A DNA stretch of 64,000 nt from Barthelona sp. PAP020 (taxonomy: Eukaryota > Metamonada: BaSk clade), in contig JARQWU010000003.1 of assembly GCA_040182905.1 (NCBI GenBank), positions 1 to 64,000 of the forward strand, given 5' to 3'. The translations under genes were made by a program, and so were the position numbers. Of this stretch, positions 1 through 8,791 are shown piece after piece (position 1 is the stretch's first letter; every line of letters begins with the position of its first letter). The notes below the pieces were generated by a model. The model searched no databases. It was not told the DNA's origin and saw nothing but the letters and a program-made list of their open reading frames with translations.

Positions 1-34
1 TTTGTTAATTTTTTTAATAATTTTGTTTTCTTAA

Positions 35-90
35 TTTTTTTTTTTTTTTTTTTAATTAAAATATATTTTTTTTTTTTTTTTTTTTTTTTT
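35..90. repeat. Homopolymer T tracts
   Basis: Two long runs of T (about 35-53 and 66-90), separated by a short AT spacer, lie downstream of the IPI1/TEX10-like gene that is read from the other strand. Such tracts are common between genes in very AT-rich genomes. Their exact length is likely to be unreliable in an assembly. No function is claimed. Confidence 0.8.
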
Positions 91-170
91 GTGAAAAATT
101 GCCAAAGTGTATCATCAGTCAATTCTTGTGAAAAAAAAAAAAGAGACTAAAAAATTTATTCACCATGTCA

Positions 171-2615
171 TCAATTCCACAATCCTAATTGTGTCAAAAT
201 CACAGGAATTATGGGATTTTGTTCCACTAAAACTGGTTTTCTTTGAATTCTTCGAATCAATTCTTCCCAGGTATTTTTAAAACCAGATGACACACAACAT
301 TCGTATACTATACCTTTTTGTTGAGAAAAGCTTTTTGAAATTAAAGAAAAAAATTTTTTCAAATTTTGGTCAAACACAATTTTTAAAAGTTTCATGATAA
401 AATTTTGAGCAAGATTTCTTTGAATACCTGAAGCTTTTTCAACAAAATCAAAACTGGTTGGACACAAAATATTTGCAATATTTGCAATATTTGAAACAAT
501 ATGAATATCATGATTGATGCTTAAAGCCAATAAAGCTTGTAAAATATGATGCCTTTGATTATTTGAAAGATTCATTTCAAGTAAAAATTGTTGTAACAAT
601 GAAATAATTTTATTCATGTCAATGAATTCAAAAGTTGACAAGTAAAAAAAAAGGTTCCAATTTTTTTCATCTAAAGGCTCTAATTCATCGTTATCAATAT
701 CATTAACATGACTGATATCAGTATTTATTGAAGGATTTTTCTTTAAATCAAAGGAAATATTTATTTTCAACAATATTCTCATTAAAACACCAAAAACACA
801 ATCAATTGATGTTTTTTTCATGATTTGCAAAAAGATTTCGATGTACAACTCATCAATATTATCAATAAATGTTAACGATATTAAGAATGTGTTTAAAACA
901 ACAGATTTAGTGTTACTGTTATCATTTGCTAGCAACAAAATCAATTCAAACCATTTTTGCTGAATTTCAATATCCCATTGATAAAATACTCCCAATAAAT
1001 AACTCTCATTGTACCATATTAATTCATTATCAACAGACATTCTTGTTGTATTAAATTTCATTGGTTTTTTAAAAGCAAAAATAATACTTATTGCTTGATA
1101 AACACTATCTTCAAAATGTATGTTAAGTTTGATTGAAATTTTCATAAAATTTTTCAATATTTCAATCAATAGAATAATATTTTCATTCAATTCAGTTTTC
1201 ACTTTTGTTTTGCATAATATGCGACAAAATAATGAACATAATTCACTTAACTTTCTAAAATTCGTTTTGTTAATATCATTGATGATTAATTCCATGAACT
1301 CTTTGAAATAAATCAAAGTAGGTATAATTGTTGATTTCCTATGAAAGATTCTTTGAATATTAGTCTCAAATAAGGAGATTATATCAAATAAATCAAAAAT
1401 TTCTTCATCATTCTCTTCATTCTCTTCTTCATTCTCATGTTCATTCTCATTTTCATATAATCCCAAAATCACACTTTCAATCATGTCAATTATACTTAAT
1501 AAAGGATAATGTTGTTGACAACTGTGCATTAAAGTCTCTAAATAAGTTATACAACGTTTAAATATTTTTTTGTTGCTATTATACCTTACGGTTAAACTAA
1601 TCAAATAACAATTAACCTGAATGATTTGAGATTCAGATACAGTAGGATTCTTCATGGAATGAGGAGGAAAAAAAGGAAATTTTTCAAAAATCAAACGTAT
1701 CATTTCTGACAACTTCTCATCCAATAATTCTTCATTTAATAATTCATAATTCTCCAATTTAAGTAATTTTTCTGGTGTTTTTAGATATATTTGCTGAAAA
1801 ACATTCAAAATTCTTAAAGTGATGTAAAATAATTCCAAATCACTTTCAGAAGTAAAAGAAGCTAATGAAATATTTCCCCAAACCTTTTCCACAAGTAACA
1901 GAAATCGATAACTATTGTTTCTTAATTCAATATCATCACCATAATTCTCAATCATCATTTCATTGCCATTGTTTCCATAATTTTGATTGAATATTGTTGT
2001 TGGATTAAAATTTTTGATTTCTATCTTATTCTTCATGTTCTTTAAGGCTTCCAAAATCATTAAAATTGTTTCCAAATAGAATCTCTGCATCTTAAAAAAA
2101 TCAATCCCAAGTAAAGTGAAAGATTGTTCAAAATTGTTTATTAATAACTTAAATAAAGAATTCAAATTGTTTTCTAATAATATCGGAAATTTCAATGATA
2201 AATTCAAAATTTGCAAAGAAAAAAGTCGAATACTTTCATCAGATGAAGTTAAAGCTGTTGTTAAACAACTACAAAAAAAATGGGAAATAGATTTAATTTT
2301 TTCTTCTTTAACGTTGTTAAATATTATTTGTAATAGTTTTAAAGCAGTATTTCTAACATCTTTATGAATATCTAAAATACAAGGTAAAACATTTTTTAAT
2401 AGTTGAAAAATATCTTTCAAAATATAGGAAGGATATTTTTCTATTAATTCAATTATTCCTAATAATGCATCTTTTCTAACATTATGACTATGATGACTGA
2501 TACTTAATGATAATAATTCTTTTAAAGTATAATTTTTTGAAGTTGTGGGTTCATCAGTAATTATATCTGTTCTTATATGTTGTTTTCTAATTTGTATGCG
2601 TTTGGTTTGTATCAT
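171..2615 (-). CDS. IPI1/TEX10-like HEAT-repeat protein
   Basis: The 814-residue protein resembles IPI1 (yeast) and TEX10 (animals), part of the Rix1/PELP1-TEX10-WDR18 complex that matures 60S ribosomal subunits in the nucleus. The recognisable part is residues about 25-150. A block reading YTLKELLSLSISHHSHNVRK is followed by a helical stretch with VLPCILDIHKDVRNTALKLL, matching the family's first HEAT-like repeats. The rest is helical and Leu/Ile/Asn-rich, with an acidic Glu/Asn run near residues 392-405. The start is the first ATG after an in-frame TAA. Family members usually carry a short basic segment before the TKxI motif at residues 3-7. It is absent here, so a small upstream exon is possible but not demonstrable in the 94 bases before the next, divergent gene. 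The family call is from remembered motifs. Confidence 0.7.
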   Translation of the reverse strand: MIQTKRIQIRKQHIRTDIITDEPTTSKNYTLKELLSLSISHHSHNVRKDALLGIIELIEKYPSYILKDIFQLLKNVLPCILDIHKDVRNTALKLLQIIFNNVKEEKIKSISHFFCSCLTTALTSSDESIRLFSLQILNLSLKFPILLENNLNSLFKLLINNFEQSFTLLGIDFFKMQRFYLETILMILEALKNMKNKIEIKNFNPTTIFNQNYGNNGNEMMIENYGDDIELRNNSYRFLLLVEKVWGNISLASFTSESDLELFYITLRILNVFQQIYLKTPEKLLKLENYELLNEELLDEKLSEMIRLIFEKFPFFPPHSMKNPTVSESQIIQVNCYLISLTVRYNSNKKIFKRCITYLETLMHSCQQHYPLLSIIDMIESVILGLYENENEHENEEENEENDEEIFDLFDIISLFETNIQRIFHRKSTIIPTLIYFKEFMELIINDINKTNFRKLSELCSLFCRILCKTKVKTELNENIILLIEILKNFMKISIKLNIHFEDSVYQAISIIFAFKKPMKFNTTRMSVDNELIWYNESYLLGVFYQWDIEIQQKWFELILLLANDNSNTKSVVLNTFLISLTFIDNIDELYIEIFLQIMKKTSIDCVFGVLMRILLKINISFDLKKNPSINTDISHVNDIDNDELEPLDEKNWNLFFYLSTFEFIDMNKIISLLQQFLLEMNLSNNQRHHILQALLALSINHDIHIVSNIANIANILCPTSFDFVEKASGIQRNLAQNFIMKLLKIVFDQNLKKFFSLISKSFSQQKGIVYECCVSSGFKNTWEELIRRIQRKPVLVEQNPIIPVILTQLGLWN

Positions 2616-2709
2616 TTCATTATTTTCTTGAATAATTTAATTAAATGGTTTGAGAGTAAAATTGGTTTTTTATTTTTTTCACACACTATTTCAAAATAAT
2701 TATGATGAA
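2616..2709. promoter_or_regulatory. Short divergent intergenic region
   Basis: Only 94 bases separate the start codons of the IPI1-like gene (-) and the hybrid kinase (+), so both promoters must lie here or inside the neighbouring gene. No TATA-like box is convincing. Confidence 0.4.
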
Positions 2710-5700
2710 ATGAACTTTAACATATGTATATATTTAATATTAATAATAATATTCTTTAAAACAAATGTATTTTGTTTTGAACAAAAAATTGATGCTGATT
2801 TAAAACCTTTTTCAAAAGTATTGATAATTTATAGTTATCATTATCAATCTTATTGGCAAAATTGTGTATCGACGGGGATACATCAAACCTTAAATGATCA
2901 TTATCAAGCGACCTTGAATCCATTATTGGTTTATGAAGAGCAATTGTTTTCTAGATCAGGCAATTATACTATTAAAGGGTTTAAAACAACTTTAAAAAGT
3001 GATTATGATAGGTACATTGTTGATTATTTTCATAAGAAGTATAAGGATGAGGATATAGACTATTTATTGGTTTTAAATAATGATGCTGGATATTTTGTGA
3101 ATTATATGTTGATGAATAATTTGTTGAAAAGACCAAAGAATCTATTTTTAGGAGCTATTTCGTATAATTTTGAAGAGAATACAAATATTCAGGATTTTGA
3201 CAATATGACATCGTCTCAAATACATGGTAATTGGGAATTTGATGCTACATATTATCTTGCAGTAAAATTGTTTCCACATCGAAAAAAGATTGTAATTTTC
3301 ACTTCGTCATATCTTCCAATAGCTGTTCCGATACTAAGTTATTTTGCAAACAGGGATAATTTGACTGTAGAATCTATTCGAGATGCTGATTATACTTATG
3401 AAGGTTTTATTGAAAAAATAAAGGAATATTCAGATTCTTCAGAGTATATTGGTTTTTATGCTGGTATTTTTGCCTTCAAATCAACAGTATCAACCAAATT
3501 TACACAAGAAATCTTTGAACCTGTGGTGTTGAAGAAGTTAAATCATTTGAATATACCAATCTTTGGTTTTTATGAAGAATGTATTCACGAATATTTGTTT
3601 GGTGGGTATGTTTTTTCTGGTGAAGGAATAGGTGAGCTTATAGCAGAATACATTTTTAATATTGGGTTGAAACATACGATTCTAGCAAATAAGCTTGTTA
3701 TTAACAAAACTCAAGCAATTTCTTTCAATGTTGAGCTAAATTTATTGAATGATGCATATTTTATCAAGACAGTAGATAATCAGTACAATATGGAGAACAT
3801 CAGGATTTTTTTTGTTTGCATTAGTATTGCTATATTAACTGCTACCGGTATAATATTGTATATTATTCATAAACATTTAGATTTCGTTAAGAATGAAAAG
3901 AGAAGTCATTCAAACCTATCAAAAGCCATTGTAAAAACGTTAAATCAATACATGCTTATCAGCAGAGGTAGTGACGTCTTGTTAGAATCTGGTTCAATTG
4001 AAGAAAAACCATTGGTTTTCAAGAATAATATTGAAAAGAAAAAGATCAATGAACACGCAAGTTATTCCAGAGATAGTGTAAATTACTTCGCAAATGTTTC
4101 AAAAAATACAAACGAAATATTGAAATCCATTTTGAAAAAATCGGAAATGTTCATGAAAATTTCAGAATATTGCACATCTGATGCCTATCTTGAAACGAAT
4201 GGAAACAAGAAGTGTGAAATTTTTGAGTTAAACTTAAATTTTCTGCCAGATAAAGTGATGGAGAAATTGGTAGCAGACTGGAGTGCAAATAATTTTAACA
4301 ATAATGCTTTTATTTATTCATTTTCAAACTTGCATTTTGAATTTGAAATTACACCTATTTTGATTAGAGCTCAGCCTCAATTATTGTTCAAAGCGAACAA
4401 TATCAGTGGTTCACATGCCTTAATGGCTTCATTATTTATGAGAGAATGGTATTTAAGTGCAATTTTAGATGCTATACATGATCCTATCATTGCTTTGGAT
4501 GGTCCTATGGTTGTAATGATGAATTTAGCCGCAAGAAAATTACTACATATTGTAAATGATGAGAATGATGGTTATATATCAAATTTTCAACAACCAGTCT
4601 TTAAGAACAAGTCTATTTTCAAACTGTTGGAAAGTGCTTTTCCTGATTTTAAAAAGGATATGTTGGCTACCATTTTAAACAATCAGATACCATTATTTAA
4701 TCTCGATTTAGGTGAGAAAACCTTTATGTGTCATCTAAATCGTTTCTTTCATAATTCTGTTGTTGTTGTTTTCAATAACATATCTGATATGGAGAGGATG
4801 AGACATCAATTGAAGCATGCTCAACGTTTAGAAGCATTAGGCCAGTTGGGTGGGGGAGTAGCTCATAATTTCAACAATATTTTAATGGGAATAATTGGTG
4901 TTTGTGATAATATCTGTGATGACATTGTTAAATTGCCCAATTTTACATTAATGACGAATGTCAACAACTCTCCTTTATCCACTTTTGATACGTTTGATGA
5001 AGAAGAAATCCAAATGAATCCTGAAAGAACTGGTTATTATATTTTGAAGCAAATTCAAAAGATAGCTGAACGTGGTGCAGAAGTTGTGCAACGTTTGTTA
5101 CATTTGACAAGGTTAAAACGTAGTACTGAGACTAGTATTGATGTGAATGCATTAATTTGTGATCTTTTTGAATTGATAAAGATGCAAGCACAATCAAAGA
5201 ATGTAGATCCAAGGTTATTTTCACAAATTGACTTCCAGACACCCATATCCATTATTGGAGATTCAACTGAGATTCATTCTTGTGTCATGAATGTTGCAAA
5301 AAATTCTATTGAAGCTACTGTTCATTCAGGTTGTGTTTTGGTGACAGCAATGGTGGGTAAACTAACAGATTTTTACAGTGCGGAGGAAATTAACAATTCA
5401 TTAACTTCCACTAATTCTATTCGTCATGATGAAGTCTTGTTTACCACAGATTTACTTGAACATGAAATTGATGATGATGAATTGTCAGAAAATACCACCA
5501 TTAAGCCCTTGACTATTAACCCCTATGGAGATTCTCCCATGTTATCACCTATGAAAGGTACTTTAGGAGACGTATTTTCATTAAGTAACCACATTGAATT
5601 AGATGTAAGCACTGCCAAGATTGATTCTGTTTCGAGTGGACTTGAACATAGTACAAGCGGTGTTAGTTCGGCTAATGAAGAAGAAAATCCTAGTTTAAGA

Positions 5701-6813
5701 TCTCCTGGTCATGTTTCCAAGATATCATCATTAGGCAATTCATATTTTGTCAGGGATGACTTTGAAAGTGGAACTTCTAATCCTAATAGTTATCAACCAT
5801 CCAAATTTAGTTCTGTTGTTACCACACCTGTGACATCAAATGGCTCTAGTTTTGCTTCAGATGGGTTTAACACACTCCTTCAAGAAAATAAAAGTCATAG
5901 AAGAGCAGTTATTTCATCGTTGAGTGAGAATTCGGATAATGAAACCACTTCAATATCTCTGTTAAATTTGGAAACCTTTACTCTTTCTGAAGATGAATAC
6001 AGTCAATTTGAATCGGTAATTGACAACAATTTAATCAATGATGAAAATGAACAAATGTTGTCATTTGTTGAAAATGGATTTCTTAACCCACATGAATGTG
6101 CAAGTTCTTGGATTATCCCACCCGATCATAATTTGAAGAATAACCGTGTTTTACGTATTAGTATTAGGGACAATGGCATTGGTATACCTAAATCAAAGTT
6201 GTTGACCATCTTCTTGTGTTTTTACACCACAAAAGAATCAGATGGCACAGGATTAGGTTTGCCTGCTGTTTATACCACAATAAAAAATCATTTTGGTGCT
6301 TTAAAAGTTATGAGTCGTGAAAACTATGGTACGGCCTTTGATATTATCTTTCCACTTGCCGATGTTCATGCTACTCAATCTTCTAGTACAAATACCAAGG
6401 CGTCATTAACCCAAAAAACGAACAGTTATCGAATTTTAGTTGTCGATGATGATTTGTTGGTGAATGAAGTTGTTAGTGGAGTGTTGATTCGTAACAATAT
6501 GGAAGTTATAAACGCTTTTTCAGGTAAAGAAGCTATTGATTTGATGAATGAGGGTCAGACATTTGATTTGGCAATTTTAGATGTATTGATGCCTGAAATG
6601 AGTGGAAAAGAACTGTTTTCAATCATTAGAAATAGGTTTCCTACTTTACCTATCATTTTTATGAGTGGATATATAAAGGATCACGATATTTCTGCTTGTT
6701 TGGACTCAATTACGAAATTTTTGACTAAACCTTTCAGTACAAATTTATTATTGGAAACTGTGAATTCTATCACCTTATCAGATAACAAAGAGAAACTAAT
6801 TGAAGAATTGTAA
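2710..6813 (+). CDS. Membrane hybrid histidine kinase with ABC-binding-protein-like sensor
   Basis: Length is 1367 residues from the ATG at 2710. That start is chosen over an upstream TTG because it begins directly with a hydrophobic signal peptide (about 5-22). Residues about 30-340 resemble bacterial ABC-type substrate-binding sensors (opening VLIIYSYHYQSYWQN). One membrane segment lies near 366-388. A weak PAS-like region near 590-690 precedes an H-box, GGGVAHNFNNIL, with phospho-acceptor His719. The ATPase domain has its N-box near 861-870, its G1 box DNGIGIP at 1154-1160, and a GTGLGLP box. About 265 Ser/Thr/Asp-rich residues are inserted between the N and G1 boxes. The C-terminal receiver has acidic residues 1246-1248, phospho-acceptor Asp1291 and Lys1340. 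All catalytic residues are present, so it should sense an extracellular or lumenal ligand and autophosphorylate. The H-box style is that of bacterial VirA-like kinases. Ligand and output are unknown. Confidence 0.85.
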   Translation: MNFNICIYLILIIIFFKTNVFCFEQKIDADLKPFSKVLIIYSYHYQSYWQNCVSTGIHQTLNDHYQATLNPLLVYEEQLFSRSGNYTIKGFKTTLKSDYDRYIVDYFHKKYKDEDIDYLLVLNNDAGYFVNYMLMNNLLKRPKNLFLGAISYNFEENTNIQDFDNMTSSQIHGNWEFDATYYLAVKLFPHRKKIVIFTSSYLPIAVPILSYFANRDNLTVESIRDADYTYEGFIEKIKEYSDSSEYIGFYAGIFAFKSTVSTKFTQEIFEPVVLKKLNHLNIPIFGFYEECIHEYLFGGYVFSGEGIGELIAEYIFNIGLKHTILANKLVINKTQAISFNVELNLLNDAYFIKTVDNQYNMENIRIFFVCISIAILTATGIILYIIHKHLDFVKNEKRSHSNLSKAIVKTLNQYMLISRGSDVLLESGSIEEKPLVFKNNIEKKKINEHASYSRDSVNYFANVSKNTNEILKSILKKSEMFMKISEYCTSDAYLETNGNKKCEIFELNLNFLPDKVMEKLVADWSANNFNNNAFIYSFSNLHFEFEITPILIRAQPQLLFKANNISGSHALMASLFMREWYLSAILDAIHDPIIALDGPMVVMMNLAARKLLHIVNDENDGYISNFQQPVFKNKSIFKLLESAFPDFKKDMLATILNNQIPLFNLDLGEKTFMCHLNRFFHNSVVVVFNNISDMERMRHQLKHAQRLEALGQLGGGVAHNFNNILMGIIGVCDNICDDIVKLPNFTLMTNVNNSPLSTFDTFDEEEIQMNPERTGYYILKQIQKIAERGAEVVQRLLHLTRLKRSTETSIDVNALICDLFELIKMQAQSKNVDPRLFSQIDFQTPISIIGDSTEIHSCVMNVAKNSIEATVHSGCVLVTAMVGKLTDFYSAEEINNSLTSTNSIRHDEVLFTTDLLEHEIDDDELSENTTIKPLTINPYGDSPMLSPMKGTLGDVFSLSNHIELDVSTAKIDSVSSGLEHSTSGVSSANEEENPSLRSPGHVSKISSLGNSYFVRDDFESGTSNPNSYQPSKFSSVVTTPVTSNGSSFASDGFNTLLQENKSHRRAVISSLSENSDNETTSISLLNLETFTLSEDEYSQFESVIDNNLINDENEQMLSFVENGFLNPHECASSWIIPPDHNLKNNRVLRISIRDNGIGIPKSKLLTIFLCFYTTKESDGTGLGLPAVYTTIKNHFGALKVMSRENYGTAFDIIFPLADVHATQSSSTNTKASLTQKTNSYRILVVDDDLLVNEVVSGVLIRNNMEVINAFSGKEAIDLMNEGQTFDLAILDVLMPEMSGKELFSIIRNRFPTLPIIFMSGYIKDHDISACLDSITKFLTKPFSTNLLLETVNSITLSDNKEKLIEEL

Positions 6814-6958
6814 ATGTCTATTTGTGTGCTGTAAATGTTTATTTCTTCGCAAATACATTATCTAACATCACCAAGAGGATGATAGTAGCAAGTAAGCTTA
6901 AGCAATATTTAATGCAATAAAAGGATACAAAGACTCTTACAAGTGCTGTATGATTGGT

Positions 6959-7330
6959 TCATAAATCAAAACAGTTGAAATCTAATTGTAGATCTTTAAC
7001 AAACAATTGTCTGTAATCTGATAAAGTGGTAAAATTAGAGATAGAAGACAAAAACCTTTCTTTGATGAAAAATTGGAGAATGAAAGAAAACTTAGGTTGA
7101 ATGAAGAAACTGAGCTCTACTGATGACTTTTTAAGTTTCAGTAGGTGTAACACAATATGTAAAAAATTTTGGATTTCTTTTTCATATGTTCGCATCTTGT
7201 GTTATTATCATTCACAGAGTTTAATGCAATAAATACAGAAAGCAAAAAGAGAAAAGGAGTTTTCAAGATTTCGGCTGCCTTTCCCTTTGGCAAGTTTTCT
7301 TCGTGAAGAATGAACAGTTGGATTTTGGAT
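6959..7330 (-). CDS. Small hypothetical protein, probably spliced, 5' end unresolved
   Basis: An ORF of 78 codons (6959-7195) is preceded by a stretch that looks like an intron (7196-7236). Removing it joins the ORF in phase 0 to about 31 upstream codons (7237-7330) reading KIQLFILHEENLPKGKAAEI and onward. That stretch is markedly less AT-rich than its surroundings and looks coding. The frame closes upstream at a TAA near 7345 with no ATG, so a further short exon or another start is needed. The product would be at least 109 residues, helical and Leu/Phe-rich. I recognise no family. It sits between the kinase 3' end and the isomerase 3' end. Confidence 0.35.
7196..7236 (-). other. Candidate 41-base intron
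   Basis: Read on the minus strand it starts GTATTTATTG and ends ATAATAACACAAG. The length and GTATT donor match the three better-supported introns in this window, but the branch motif is weaker (ATAAC rather than CTAAC). Splicing is phase 0 and joins two open frames. Confidence 0.4.
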
Positions 7331-7423
7331 CTTGAATGAATAAATGTTAATATTGTTTACTTTGTTCTTCTCTCATGCTAAAACAATAAAAAAATCAACT
7401 AAATACAAAAGATTTATACAATC

Positions 7424-8515
7424 TCAATAAATGCCAAGAAATACATCGTTTGACAAAGAATTTTCCAATGACTTAAAAGTGTATTGACCGGGTAAAAGAC
7501 AAAAACATTCACCTTTAACAAATTTCTTTGAAATTTTGTCATCTTCAATGACAATCTCACCATTAACCACAAAACCAAGCGCCATTGTGCTAAAAATAAG
7601 TTGTTGAGAAACTTCACCTTCCATTTTTCCATGTATCAGCTTGAAAGAATCAACAGGTGGATTGTAAGTGATAAAAGAACCAACAACTTCTGGGAATAAT
7701 TCAATATCTGCAAAAGTTTTATATTCAAGCATTCTAATCAATGTTTCTTTGTCAATAAACTTTGGAGTCAAACCACATCGTACAACATTGTCAGAAAGAT
7801 TCATTATTTCAACCAATTCACCAGACAAATAAGCATGAGGTGTATTGGCAGGAATAAATACGGCATCTCCAGGTTGCAAACAACGATATTGCAAGAAAAA
7901 TGGAAATAATGTCCCCAAATCATTGGGATACAAGCTATTTAATCGTAAAACTAAACTAGAAAAATCATTTTCAACTGTATTAATGTCTTCAATACATTCA
8001 ACAATTGATTCATGAGACAAAAATAATAAATGTTTGATTTGCTCTTGAAGTGAAGAACAATCTTTAAACTCTTCATAAACACGTGGATATTGACGTAAGA
8101 GATTCAAACATTCTTCTGAAGATCGAAAACCCAACAACAATTCAGTTTCTTCAATAGCTACTGCCATTTCGGGTTTAGCGTTGGAATCAGGATAATGTGA
8201 AGGGTCAATAGAGTGTAATTCAATTGCTAAAGTAGGATCTGGATGAGATTGAATTGATAAAGGCTTCGATATTGATAATATTTTCATCAAAAAAGGAATA
8301 TTACAAGATTTTTCTTCAATTAATGCCTTTAATGAAGTAGAATTATTATTGATATTAATAGTACTTTCACCAGAAGGATGGATTCCTAACCATAATTCCG
8401 CAAAAGTATTTTTTTCATCAGTTTCATTTGGGTCAACAAAATATTGAATCAGTGATTCATTTAAATGTCTTCCCCATGCATAATTTTTGACTGAAGGATT
8501 GAGTGAATAAAACAT
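7424..8515 (-). CDS. MPI: Mannose-6-phosphate isomerase, type I
   Basis: This is a 363-residue cytosolic zinc enzyme of the cupin fold. It interconverts fructose-6-phosphate and mannose-6-phosphate and so feeds GDP-mannose for glycosylation. Family hallmarks are visible: NYAWGR near the start, AELWLG with HPSG, the zinc and substrate segment IQSHPDPTLA, KPEMAVAI, and the second metal/active-site block FIPANTPHAYLSGELVEIM followed by NVVRCGLTPK. The ATG at 8515 is preferred to a TTG five codons upstream, because the family starts shortly before the NYAWG motif. Length is close to that of compact family members. No intron is needed. Confidence 0.93.
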   Translation of the reverse strand: MFYSLNPSVKNYAWGRHLNESLIQYFVDPNETDEKNTFAELWLGIHPSGESTININNNSTSLKALIEEKSCNIPFLMKILSISKPLSIQSHPDPTLAIELHSIDPSHYPDSNAKPEMAVAIEETELLLGFRSSEECLNLLRQYPRVYEEFKDCSSLQEQIKHLLFLSHESIVECIEDINTVENDFSSLVLRLNSLYPNDLGTLFPFFLQYRCLQPGDAVFIPANTPHAYLSGELVEIMNLSDNVVRCGLTPKFIDKETLIRMLEYKTFADIELFPEVVGSFITYNPPVDSFKLIHGKMEGEVSQQLIFSTMALGFVVNGEIVIEDDKISKKFVKGECFCLLPGQYTFKSLENSLSNDVFLGIY

Positions 8516-8791
8516 TTGATAAAGATTCAAGGATTTTCTTTTCTTTTACATTCAAAGTTTGGAAAATCAAATTGATTTTTTTTCTCTCTGTTATTGAAAA
8601 CTACATTTTAAAACACATAAATAAAAGAAAAAGGGACAATTGAAATGGAAAAAAATACACAACAATTTATTGACTTTAAATATGGAAAAGATTCAAATGA
8701 GTACACAATGAATCAAAGAAACACACTGTTGAACACTTGATTTTTGGATTTAAATTACAGTTTTCTTTTACTAAATAAAAATGTCTGTTTT

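Noticed and set aside
2616-2709. Upstream exon for the IPI1/TEX10-like gene
   Set aside because: Family members have a basic N-terminal segment, but I found no ATG-led exon with a GTATT donor and CTAAC-type acceptor in the 94 bases before the divergent gene.
7414-7632. Small ORF at the isomerase 3' end
   Set aside because: It overlaps the mannose-6-phosphate isomerase C-terminus in another frame and is a shadow.
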